Positions 7,600 through 15,801 of a stretch of DNA of 21,526 nt are shown one piece after another; positions within the stretch are counted from its first letter, which is position 1; every line of letters starts with the position of its first letter. The translations under genes were made by a program, and so were the position numbers. This DNA is from Pseudomonadota bacterium (GTDB lineage Bacteria > Pseudomonadota > Alphaproteobacteria > Rhizobiales > Xanthobacteraceae). The stretch lies in the NCBI GenBank assembly GCA_021823875.1, contig JAKAMD010000014.1, positions 1 to 21,526 on the forward strand, read 5' to 3'. The notes under the pieces are model-generated. The model was given only the letters and a program-made list of their open reading frames with translations, was not told the origin of the DNA and did no database searches.

Positions 7600-7620
7600 C
7601 GGAAACCCGCGACGACCCGC

Positions 7621-8070
7621 TCAAGCGGCTGCTTGCGCGCGCACGCTTGCGGGCAGCGGCATCGGCGCGTTGGCGCTGTCTTTGAACTCGACGGTCATAA
7701 ACACCATTTCCTGATCGCCGAGATTTTCCAGATCGTGCACCTTGAACTCGCCCTTGCCATAGGTCTCGTGGCGCGTCTCGCCGGGCGCGTAGGTGTATTC
7801 CACGGTGGTGCCGTCATGCACGTGCTGGCGGCCGCGGCCGCCGGAGACCGAGGTCCAGAAGTAATCCAGCACATGACGGTGGAAGCCGACCCGCTCGCCG
7901 GGGGCGAGGCGGATGATCCACACGCGCGTGCGTTCGTTCTCCGACAGCAGCGTCGATCCGACGCAGGGGTTGGGATTCTTCGCCTCGCGTTCGAACTCGG
8001 CAAGAATGTCGGCCGGCCACTGTGACTTGTCCTTTTTCTCGGCCGCTTTGTCGAGCATGGTCAATGCCAT
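7621..8070 (-). CDS. Cupin-domain protein, BauB-like
   Basis: This is a small single-domain cupin of 149 residues, similar in layout to proteins annotated as beta-alanine degradation protein BauB, whose reaction is not established. The beta-barrel core shows RVWIIRLAPGERVGFHRHVL (near 49-68), giving the HxH metal ligands. GGRGRQHVHDG and then APGETRHETYG (near 96-106) provide the second cupin motif with another histidine. An aspartate follows the HxH where the textbook motif has glutamate. The ATG at 8070 has a perfect GGAGGA seven bases upstream; a longer frame reaching 8430 is rejected because it runs antisense through the flavoprotein gene. The gene is divergent from that monooxygenase with only 73 bases between them, suggesting shared control and a related role. 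Confidence 0.85.
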   Translation of the reverse strand: MALTMLDKAAEKKDKSQWPADILAEFEREAKNPNPCVGSTLLSENERTRVWIIRLAPGERVGFHRHVLDYFWTSVSGGRGRQHVHDGTTVEYTYAPGETRHETYGKGEFKVHDLENLGDQEMVFMTVEFKDSANAPMPLPASVRAQAAA

Positions 8071-8143
8071 GTGGATTCCTCCAGTGTCATTTGGACGCCA
8101 TATATAGCATAATTCACCGAACGAAAAGCTTTGGGGGGAACCA
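8071..8143. promoter_or_regulatory. Divergent promoter region, cupin / monooxygenase
   Basis: A 73-base gap separates two divergent starts. Its centre is much more AT-rich than its surroundings (ATATATAGCATAATTC, about 8100-8115) and contains the near-palindrome GCCATATATAGC at 8097-8108. Both ribosome sites, TCCTCC on the minus side and GGGGGGAA on the plus side, are at its edges. Exact promoter boxes cannot be assigned by eye. Confidence 0.4.
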
Positions 8144-9364
8144 TTGAGCGGTGCAGCAAAAAGACGCGCGATCGTGATCGGCGGTTCGATGAGCGGCCTG
8201 CTCAGCGGGCATTTCCTGTTGCGCGCCGGCTGGGATGTCGACCTCTTTGAACGCGTGGAAAGCGAATTGTCCGGACGCGGCGCCGGCATCGTGGCGCAGC
8301 AGGAATTGATCGACCGATTGGGCAGCCTGGGCCTGCCGACCGACACGCTCGGCGTGCAGATCACCACCCGCAAGATCCTCGACGCGCAGGGCCGGGTCAG
8401 CATCGAGATCGCATGCCCGCAGGTGCTCACCGCCTGGGAACGCGTTTATCGGCTGTTGCGTGACAGCATTCCGGCCGAGCGTTACCATCGCGGACGCGGG
8501 CTGGTCGGCTTTGCCCAGGATGCGGGCGCCGTGACCGCGCATTTTTCCGATGGCGAAACGCGGAAAGCCGATCTCCTGGTCGGCGCCGACGGCATCCGTT
8601 CGACGGTGCGTCCGCTCTGCCTGCCCGAGGCGATACCGCATTATGCCGGCTACAGCGCCTGGCGCGCCTTGATCCCGGAAAGCGCGCTGCCGGCCGCCGT
8701 GCATGATGAGTTGTTCGAGGTGATGGCCTTCGGCCTGCCGCCGGGCGAGCAGTTCCTCAGCTATCCGGTGGCCGGGCCCGACGATGATCTGCGCCCGGGC
8801 CATCGCCGCACCAATGTGGTGTGGTACCGGCCGGCGGACGCGGCGGACAAGCTGAAATGGCTGCTCACCGACGAAGAGGGTGTCACGCACGAGATCTCGA
8901 TCCCGCCGCCGCTGATCCGCCGCGAGGCCATCGCCGAGATGCGCGCCGATGCCGAGCGGCTGCTGGCGCCGCAGTTCCGCGCCATTGTGCGGCTGATCGA
9001 GGAGCCGATCCTGCAGCCGATCTATGATCTGGAAAGCACGCGCATGGCGTTCGGCCGTGTGGCGGTGCTCGGTGATGCGGCTTTCGTCGCGCGTCCGCAT
9101 GTGGCGGCCGGCGTATCGAAGGCGGCGGATGATGCCGCCGCGCTGGTGGAAGCCTTGCAGGGCGAGCCCGACGTCGCGCAGGCGCTGATGAAATTCGAGG
9201 CGGCGCGGCTGCCGGAGAACCGCCGCATCATCCAGCGCGCGCGCCATCTCGGCGCCTATCTGCAGGCGACGCAAACGCAAGAAGAACAGGCGCGCGCCGG
9301 CCGCCACTCAACCGACCGAGCGGTGATCGAAGAGACGGCGGTCCTGGATTTTCTGTATGGATGA
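8144..9364 (+). CDS. FAD-dependent aromatic monooxygenase, 2,6-dihydroxypyridine 3-monooxygenase-like
   Basis: This is a class A flavoprotein hydroxylase that would use NAD(P)H and oxygen to hydroxylate an aromatic ring in the cytoplasm. FAD motifs are in order: the nucleotide-binding VIGGSMSGL (11-19) with the acidic FERVE at the second strand's end, GADGIRSTVR (147-156, DG motif), and VLGDAAFVARPHVAAG (308-323, GD motif). The GGSxSGL variant, SGRGAGIVAQQELI (43-56), ERYHRGRGLVGFAQD (112-126), YAGYSAWRAL and PHVAAGxxKAxDDA all recall DhpH of the Arthrobacter nicotine pathway more than salicylate hydroxylases (recalled, not aligned). The start is TTG at 8144 with GGGGGGAA four bases ahead; 406 residues is normal. 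The true substrate is unproven; hydroxypyridines or other electron-rich rings are candidates. Confidence 0.85.
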   Translation: MSGAAKRRAIVIGGSMSGLLSGHFLLRAGWDVDLFERVESELSGRGAGIVAQQELIDRLGSLGLPTDTLGVQITTRKILDAQGRVSIEIACPQVLTAWERVYRLLRDSIPAERYHRGRGLVGFAQDAGAVTAHFSDGETRKADLLVGADGIRSTVRPLCLPEAIPHYAGYSAWRALIPESALPAAVHDELFEVMAFGLPPGEQFLSYPVAGPDDDLRPGHRRTNVVWYRPADAADKLKWLLTDEEGVTHEISIPPPLIRREAIAEMRADAERLLAPQFRAIVRLIEEPILQPIYDLESTRMAFGRVAVLGDAAFVARPHVAAGVSKAADDAAALVEALQGEPDVAQALMKFEAARLPENRRIIQRARHLGAYLQATQTQEEQARAGRHSTDRAVIEETAVLDFLYG

Positions 9365-9390
9365 CTGAAGCGGCCTATGGCCTCTCGGCC

Positions 9391-9478
9391 GTCATGCCCG
9401 GCCTTGTGCCGGGCATCCACGTCTTTGGCCGTGTGACACGAGGAAGGCGTGGATGGCCGGGACAAGCCCGGCCATGAC
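9391..9478. repeat. Intergenic palindromic repeat, family A copy 1
   Basis: The left arm GTCATGCCCGGCCTTGTGCC continues to GGGCATCCACGTCTT. The right arm, GGCGTGGATGGCCGGGAC followed by AAGCCCGGCCATGAC, is its near-complete reverse complement, and each arm itself folds as CCGGC-CTTGT-GCCGG. It fills the gap between the convergent monooxygenase and amidohydrolase genes and probably helps end both transcripts. A second copy lies on the other side of the amidohydrolase gene. Confidence 0.75.
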
Positions 9479-9484
9479 GAGATC

Positions 9485-10552
9485 TCACAGCCCCAGCAGC
9501 TTCTTCGCGTTGCCGCCGGCGAGCGCGGCGCGTGTCGTCGCGTCGAAGCTCTCCACCGACGCGATATGGCCGATCGGGTCGTGCTCGAGCATGTCGTAGG
9601 GATAGTCGGTGCCCATGATGACGTGATCGGCGCCGAAGGTCTTCACCAGTGTTTCCAGTTGCAGCGGCGTGAACACCACCGTGTCGAAATAGACCTTCTT
9701 CAGGTAATGCGTCGGCGGCTTCGGCAGGTCGGCCTCGCAGTCGCCGCGCGCGCCCCAGGCGTGGTCGATGCGGCCGGAATAGGCGCCGAGATAGCCGCCG
9801 CCGTGCATCACGTAGATCTTCAGGTTCGGGTGGCGCTCCAGCACGCCGTCGAAGATCAGGTAGTGCAGGGCCATCGTAGTCTCGAGCGGATTGCCGATGA
9901 CGTTATTGAAGTAGAAGCGCGAGAAGCGCTGGCCTTCGGTGAATCCGTTGGGGTGGATGATCACCAGCGTGCCGAGTTCCTCGGCCTTCTTCCAGAACGG
10001 CGCGAAAGCCGGATCGGACAGCTCGCGGCCGGCCACATTGGTGAGGATTTCGACCGCCTTGAAGCCAAGCTTCTTGACGCAGCGCTCCAGTTCCTTGGCG
10101 GCTTCCGCCCCATCCTGCATCGGCACGGTGCCGGCGGGAATGAAGCGGTCGGGATGCTTGGCGGCGAACTCGGCGATGCCATCATTGACCATCTGCGCGC
10201 CGGGCACGGCGTATTCGAGCGCGACGGTGTGATAGCACTGCGGCGGCGGCGGCATCACGAGCTGCATGTCGACGCCCATCGCATCCATGTCGGCGAAGCG
10301 CTGGTCATAGCTGGTCAGGCTGGTGCGGATATCGTTCTCCTGCTTGGCGGTGATCTGCTTGGTCAGATCGGACGCGAAATGCGCGAGCGGGATGGTGGAC
10401 CAGTCGAGATGCGGCTTGATGAACTCGGCCGCGCGCGGCACCGCGACATGGGAGTGCAGGTCGATGGTCGTGCTTTGCGGGCGAACTTCGCGCCCCGGCT
10501 TGCCATGCTTGCGCGCCGCGGTGTCGGCGTATTTGTTCCAAACCTTCGTCAT
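9485..10552 (-). CDS. Amidohydrolase-family protein of the ACMSD / aromatic decarboxylase type
   Basis: This metal-dependent enzyme belongs to Amidohydro_2, the family of 2-amino-3-carboxymuconate-semialdehyde decarboxylase, gamma-resorcylate decarboxylase and related hydrolases. Counting from the upstream ATG (10558), expected residues are in place: HSH (35-37) metal ligands after strand 1, HPNGF (His202), MHGGGY (His252, the position of the ACMSD catalytic histidine) and GTDYPYD (Asp318). About 355 residues fits the family. Two ATGs lie six bases apart; I prefer 10552 because GAGAGG is eight bases ahead of it but only two ahead of the one at 10558. It follows livF2 on the same strand after 111 bases holding a palindrome, so it may be the last gene of operon 2. 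Decarboxylation or hydrolysis of a ring acid is plausible; the substrate is unknown. Confidence 0.88.
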   Translation of the reverse strand: MTKVWNKYADTAARKHGKPGREVRPQSTTIDLHSHVAVPRAAEFIKPHLDWSTIPLAHFASDLTKQITAKQENDIRTSLTSYDQRFADMDAMGVDMQLVMPPPPQCYHTVALEYAVPGAQMVNDGIAEFAAKHPDRFIPAGTVPMQDGAEAAKELERCVKKLGFKAVEILTNVAGRELSDPAFAPFWKKAEELGTLVIIHPNGFTEGQRFSRFYFNNVIGNPLETTMALHYLIFDGVLERHPNLKIYVMHGGGYLGAYSGRIDHAWGARGDCEADLPKPPTHYLKKVYFDTVVFTPLQLETLVKTFGADHVIMGTDYPYDMLEHDPIGHIASVESFDATTRAALAGGNAKKLLGL

Positions 10553-10572
10553 CGTCATTGCCTCTCGATTGC

Positions 10573-10655
10573 GTCATGCGGGGCCTTGTGCCGGGCACCC
10601 ACGTCTTTCTTGTCTTGCACAGGACATGGATGGCCGGGTCAAGCCCGGCCATGAC
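10573..10655. repeat. Intergenic palindromic repeat, family A copy 2
   Basis: GTCATGCGGGGCCTTGTGCC, then GGGCACCCACGTCTTTCTTG, later GACATGGATGGCCGGG and AAGCCCGGCCATGAC, repeat copy 1 (9391-9478) in the same orientation with a few substitutions and a slightly different centre. It sits between livF2 and the amidohydrolase gene. It may reduce expression of the distal gene or stabilise the upstream messenger. Confidence 0.75.
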
Positions 10656-10669
10656 GGTGTGGATATGCT

Positions 10670-12112
<1,443 letters not shown>

Positions 12113-12116
<4 letters not shown>

Positions 12117-13105
12117 TGCTCGGCCCCCGCTTTGCTGGGCGCCGCAGCGTCATCATCGCGCGAGGTGCCGAATTGGCGCCAGGCCAGCCGCCACAGCCGC
12201 GCGGTGCCGGGCACCAGCCCTTCCGGCATGAAGATGACGATGACGACGAAGATGGCGCCGAGCAGCATGTTCCAGCGTTCGATGAAGCCTGAGACCACGC
12301 TCTTGACGATGACCACCAGCGCGGCGCCGACGATGGGCCCGAGTAAGGTGCCGGCGCCGCCGGAGATCACCATCAGCAGCGCCTCGGCCGAGGCGGTGAG
12401 ATCGACCGCCTGCGGGCTGATGAACTGATTGTAATAGACGAATAGCACGCCGGCGATCGCGGTCAGCAGGCCGGAGAGCATGCAAGCCCAGAAGCGGATC
12501 GCCCAGACGTGATAGCCGAGCGCGTTCATGCGGCGCGGCTGGTCGCGCGTGCCCATCAGGGCGGCGCCGAGCGGCGAGCGCACGAAGATTGTCACGATCA
12601 CTATGCAGACCAGGAACACGACCAGCGTCGCGTAATAGAACGCGGTCGGCGAGGCGAGCGAGAACCCGAAGGGCATCGGTCGGCTGTGCACGTTGATGCC
12701 GTTGTCGCCATTGGTGATGCTGATCCAGCGGTAGGCCAGGCCCCAGATGATCTCGCCCAGCGCCAGCGTGATCATGATGAAGCCGATGCCGGTCGTGCGC
12801 AGCGACAAGACGGCATAAACCGCCATCGAAATGAGGCCAGCGATCAGCGCGATGATGATGGCGACCGGATGGCCGAAGCCGGCATGCAGCAAATAGGCGG
12901 CGGCATACGCGGAAATGCCAAGCAGGCCGGCATGGCCGAGCGAGACCAGCCCGCCGTAACCGGCCAGGATGTTCAGCCCGAGCGCGAAGATGGCGTAGAA
13001 CAGGATCTGGCTGGTGACATTGATGTAATAGGCACCGGGCATCCAATAGGGCACGGTGACGAGCGCGACGAGCGCGAGTAGGAGGGCGATGATGCGCGTC
13101 TTCAT
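12113..13105 (-). CDS. livM: HAAT ABC transporter permease LivM (2)
   Basis: This is the LivM permease of importer 2, 330 residues. Landmarks are FALGLNILAGYGGLVSLGHAG (near 42-62), SLRTTGIGFIMITLALGEII, the coupling loop SPLGAALMGTRDQPRRMNALGY and LLMVISGGAGTLLGPIVGAA. The last thirty or so residues are a charged cytoplasmic tail (RDDDAAAPSKAGAEQ). The start is the ATG at 13105 with GTGAGGGCC upstream, ten bases after the livH2 stop. The frame open to 13300 only extends antisense-like into livH2, so I did not use it. Confidence 0.93.
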
Positions 13106-13115
13106 GACACGGCCC

Positions 13116-13988
13116 TCACGGTATGAACCGGCCGAACAGGCCCTGCGGCCGTAGCAGCAGCACCAGCACCATCGGCAGGAAGAGGACGAAATAAGCGAGC
13201 TCCGGCAGCAGCGCCTGGCCGAAATTGTAGAGCACGCCGATGATGAGGCTGCCGACCACGGAGCCGAGTAGGCTGCCCGAGCCGCCGAGGATGACCACAA
13301 CGAGCGCGAGCGGCAGCATGTATTGGTCGAGGCCGGGATAGACCGTCAGGATCGGGCCGCCGATGACGCCGGCAAATGCGGCAATGCCGGCGCCGAGCGC
13401 GAACACAATGGTGAAAAGCCGGGAGACGCGGATGCCGACCACCCGTGCCATGTCGGGATCGTCGACACCGGCGCGGATCATGGCGCCAAGCCGCGTGCGG
13501 TCGAGCAGCAGCCAGAGCGCGATGGCGACCACGACGGCGATGCCGATAACGGCAATCCGATAGATTGGAAAGATCATCGGCCCTAACCGTACGGAGCCGA
13601 CGAGGGTGTCCGGTGTTGCCACCGCCACCGGGTCGCCGCCCCAGACCATCAGACAGAAGTCGGCGACGATGAAGGAGATGCCCAGCGTGACCAGCACCTG
13701 CGCCATTTGCTGGCCGGGCAGCCGGCGCAGCAGCAGGCGCTCGATCACCGCGCCGAATGCGGCAACCAGCAGAGCGGCCATCACCGCCGCTACCCAGAAA
13801 TTGAACATCATGCCGAGCATGCCGCCGACGAAGGTGGCACCGAAATAGGCACCCAGCATGAACAATGAGCCGTGCGTCAGGTTGGGAATGCGCATCAGGC
13901 CGAAAATCAGCGAGAAGCCCGCCGCCAACAAGAACAGCAGGCTGCCGAAGGTGATGCTGTTGACCGTCAGCAGCAGCCAGAAGGTCAT
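13116..13988 (-). CDS. livH: HAAT ABC transporter permease LivH (2)
   Basis: This is the LivH permease of importer 2, 290 residues, strongly hydrophobic. The N-terminus VNSITFGSLLFLLAAGFSLIFGLMRIPNLTHG is the LivH signature. The cytoplasmic loop LGAMIRAGVDDPDMARVVGI is the ATPase coupling segment, followed by VVVILGGSGSLLGSVVGSLI and a C-terminal RPQGLFGR. The ATG at 13988 has GGAAAGC upstream. About 180 bases with a palindrome and a hairpin separate it from the binding-protein gene, so expression of the binding protein can exceed that of the membrane genes. Confidence 0.95.
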   Translation of the reverse strand: MTFWLLLTVNSITFGSLLFLLAAGFSLIFGLMRIPNLTHGSLFMLGAYFGATFVGGMLGMMFNFWVAAVMAALLVAAFGAVIERLLLRRLPGQQMAQVLVTLGISFIVADFCLMVWGGDPVAVATPDTLVGSVRLGPMIFPIYRIAVIGIAVVVAIALWLLLDRTRLGAMIRAGVDDPDMARVVGIRVSRLFTIVFALGAGIAAFAGVIGGPILTVYPGLDQYMLPLALVVVILGGSGSLLGSVVGSLIIGVLYNFGQALLPELAYFVLFLPMVLVLLLRPQGLFGRFIP

Positions 13989-14020
13989 GGTTGCGCTTTC
14001 CGCTTTCTTATTTATCCGGT

Positions 14021-14122
14021 CATTCCGGGGCGCGAGCGAAGCGAGCGAGCCCGGAATCCAGACAGGAATGCAGTGCCGTTTTTCTGGATTCCGGGCTCTG
14101 GCCTTCGGCCGGCCCCGGAATG
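14021..14122. repeat. Intergenic palindromic repeat, family C
   Basis: CATTCCGGGGCGCGAGCGAA continuing to GAGCCCGGAATCCAGA forms the left arm. TCTGGATTCCGGGCTCTGG continuing to GGCCCCGGAATG forms the right arm, an imperfect reverse complement. The sequence is unrelated to families A and B. It lies between the binding-protein gene and livH2 inside operon 2, a place where REP-type hairpins commonly protect upstream messenger. Confidence 0.65.
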
Positions 14123-14135
14123 AAGGAAGAGAATT

Positions 14136-14162
14136 GCCGCGGGCACAGGTCGCACCCGCGGC
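14136..14162 (-). terminator. Hairpin after binding protein 2 (attenuating, no T-run)
   Basis: GCCGCGGG at 14136-14143 and CCCGCGGC at 14155-14162 form an eight-pair GC stem ten bases after the stop codon of binding protein 2. The downstream bases on the minus strand (AATTCTCTT) are only partly T-rich, so it may act as a partial terminator or messenger stabiliser. Confidence 0.5.
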
Positions 14163-14171
14163 GCGTTTACG

Positions 14172-15428
14172 TCAGCACTTCTTCAGCGGCGGGTAGTTGC
14201 GCGAATAGACCGGGTGCGCGAGGAACTCCTTCTCCGGCCAGGTCCAGAACTGGCTGACGTTCTCGTAGGTCTTCACCGTCTTGTTCCAGAGCTTGAGCCC
14301 GTAGGGGTTCTTCGCCTTCTCGATGCGGCGGACGTAGAAATTGCCGACGACGTTGCCGAGATGGTCGAAGCTGATCGGCCCGCGCGGTGTGTCCTTGAGC
14401 TTCACGGCCTTGAGCGCGGCCATGAACTTCTCCTTGTCATGGGTCGTGCCTCCCGAGGCTTTCAGGGCGGCTTCCACCACATCGCAATTGATGTAGAGGC
14501 CGGCAGCATAGAAGCCGGGGACGACCTTGAAGTTCTTGAACATCGCCTGGGCGAACTTCTTGTTCGCGTCGGTGTCGAGGTCGAGCGTGTAGGGGCAGGT
14601 GCTCATCATGCCGAGCGCTTCGTCACCGAAGGCGTGCAGCAAGGCGTCGTCGCCACCGGTTTCGCCGGTCACCACCGGGAACTTGAGGCCGATATTGGCG
14701 TACTGCTTCATGAAGGCGAGCGGGCCCGATCCGGCAAAGCCCTGGCAAAGGACGTCGATACCGGTCATCTGCGCGAGGTAGGGCGTATAGTCGGGCGTTC
14801 CCAGTGGCACCCACAGCTTGTTGGCGACGCAGCCGCCGTCCTTCTCGAATGCCGCCTGGAAGCCGCCTTGCTGCTCGTAACCGAAGGCGAAATCGTAGTC
14901 GATGCAGATGGCTTTCTTCTTGCCCATTTCCTTCGCGGTGTAGTGGCCCATCACATGCATCGCCTGCGAGGAAGTGGCCGATGGCCGCAGGAAGTAGGGG
15001 TTGGGCTTGCGTTGGGTGATGTCGTCGGCGCCCGCGAGGCTGAGCGTCGGCGTCTTGTGCTCGCGAATATAGTCGGAGATCGCCAGCAGCTCGAAGGCGG
15101 CGAGCGGCCCGAGGATGACGTCGACCTTGTCGCGTTCGATCAGTTCCTGCGCCTTGGTCTTGGTGCCGGCCGGCTTGCCGCCGGTGTCGGCGGAGATGAA
15201 CTCGACCTTGCGGCCGGCCATCTTGTTGCCGTGCAGCTTCAGCCAAGTGAGAACGCCTTGCTCCATCTGGATGCCGCCCTGCGCCAGCGGGCCGGTCTTG
15301 ACGGTGAGCAGGCCGAGCTTGAACGGTGCGGCTTGCGCGATGGCGGGCGTCGGGAATTTGAACGTGGCCGCGGCTGCGCCGGCGGCCGTCGCGGTCATGA
15401 AGGTACGACGGGTAAGCTTGCGAGACAT
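14172..15428 (-). CDS. HAAT-family ABC transporter substrate-binding protein (2), Tat-exported
   Basis: This is the periplasmic binding protein of importer 2, Peripla_BP_6 type, 418 residues. The N-terminus MSRKLTRRTFMTATAAG carries a twin-arginine motif (Arg7-Arg8), followed by an alanine-rich core and a likely cleavage site after AIAQA near residue 32-33, so it is probably exported folded by Tat. The mature part starts FKLGLLTVKTGPLAQGGIQM, then KVEFISADTGGKPAGTKTKA and VDVILGPLAAFELLAI, typical of the fold. The ATG at 15428 has GGGAGGAAAAGGAAG ahead. It heads the minus-strand run livH2-livM2-livG2-livF2-amidohydrolase. The two binding proteins differ clearly in sequence and export route (Sec versus Tat), so the importers are unlikely to be recent duplicates. 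The ligand is unknown. Confidence 0.94.
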   Translation of the reverse strand: MSRKLTRRTFMTATAAGAAAATFKFPTPAIAQAAPFKLGLLTVKTGPLAQGGIQMEQGVLTWLKLHGNKMAGRKVEFISADTGGKPAGTKTKAQELIERDKVDVILGPLAAFELLAISDYIREHKTPTLSLAGADDITQRKPNPYFLRPSATSSQAMHVMGHYTAKEMGKKKAICIDYDFAFGYEQQGGFQAAFEKDGGCVANKLWVPLGTPDYTPYLAQMTGIDVLCQGFAGSGPLAFMKQYANIGLKFPVVTGETGGDDALLHAFGDEALGMMSTCPYTLDLDTDANKKFAQAMFKNFKVVPGFYAAGLYINCDVVEAALKASGGTTHDKEKFMAALKAVKLKDTPRGPISFDHLGNVVGNFYVRRIEKAKNPYGLKLWNKTVKTYENVSQFWTWPEKEFLAHPVYSRNYPPLKKC

Positions 15429-15650
15429 CTTCCTTTTCCTCCCTCTATCGTTCGCCCCGGGCGGGGCTGTTTCCCTGGTGCGGCGTCAATCGCCGTCTTA
15501 TCGGCCTGAGCGGCCTTGGATGATCTGACATCGGTGCGCGGACGCCCGTTTATAACGCGAACGGCCGAATTCGGGAAAGCCATCATCTTCCAATGTATTG
15601 CACGATGTAAAGGCCGCTGACGTCGTCTCCACAAAGGCAGGCGCCTCACC

Positions 15651-15665
15651 TGCCAATGATTGGCA
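15651..15665. promoter_or_regulatory. Operator-like perfect palindrome TGCCAA-TGA-TTGGCA
   Basis: Six-base arms match perfectly around a three-base centre, about 220 bases upstream of the binding protein 2 start. It overlaps the right arm of a second dyad (GGCAGG/CCTGCC). Symmetry of this size suits a dimeric regulator, but the family cannot be named by eye. Confidence 0.35.
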
Positions 15666-15747
15666 AAATGTGGGACCTGTCCATGTTGTAATGTCGCAGT
15701 ACCTTTCTTGATGAGGCAGTTTGCCGCGCAAACCGGCAATAGCGAAT

Positions 15748-15778
15748 GGTCCGGGCATGCACTATGCACGCCCGGACC
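15748..15778 (-). terminator. Hairpin downstream of the CocE-type hydrolase gene
   Basis: GGTCCGGGCATGC (15748-15760) and GCACGCCCGGACC (15766-15778) form a 13-pair stem with one G-U type mismatch and a short loop, 23 bases after the stop codon. The minus-strand sequence beyond it (ATTCGCTATT) has no proper T-run, so it is a likely but unproven terminator. Confidence 0.5.
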
Positions 15779-15801
15779 GTCATTCGGTGCATTTCGTGCC
15801 G

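Larger units (their letters stand above)
7260..7620. promoter_or_regulatory. Leader/intergenic region between the cupin gene and livH1
   Basis: This 361-base gap must hold the promoter of livHMGF-1 (minus strand), although I cannot point to reliable -35/-10 boxes. It also contains a 24-codon open frame with a strong ribosome site (7303-7377), a hairpin followed by TTTTT on the plus strand (7425-7447), a degenerate copy of the family A palindrome (7402-7442), and the terminator of the cupin gene (7562-7599). No larger gene is supported in either strand. Confidence 0.45.
15429..15801. promoter_or_regulatory. Upstream region of operon 2, with operator-like palindromes
   Basis: These 373 bases precede binding protein 2 and follow the CocE-type gene, both on the minus strand, so the operon 2 promoter must be here. 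Visible structure is the palindrome TGCCAATGATTGGCA (15651-15665), an overlapping dyad GGCAGG/CCTGCC (15636-15641, 15649-15654), CCGAATTCGG near 15566, and the hairpin ending the CocE-type gene (15748-15778). No gene is supported. Confidence 0.45.

Noticed and set aside
8114..9307. 397-codon minus-strand frame antisense to the flavoprotein
   Set aside because: The plus strand has all FAD motifs in order. The antisense frame lacks any recognisable domain and has no ribosome site.
9449..10654. 401-codon plus-strand frame antisense to the amidohydrolase
   Set aside because: The minus strand carries HxH, His and Asp metal-site motifs in the right order; the plus frame begins inside the palindromic repeat.
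14214..15509. 431-codon plus-strand frame antisense to binding protein 2
   Set aside because: Shadow of a gene with a Tat signal and clear family motifs; no ribosome site or domain of its own.
15645..15662. Sigma-54-like promoter reading TTGGCAGGTGAGGCGCC on the minus strand
   Set aside because: The GG-N10-GC spacing is right, but the -12 element TTGC is GCGC and the C after TTGGCA is missing, so the match is too weak to call.
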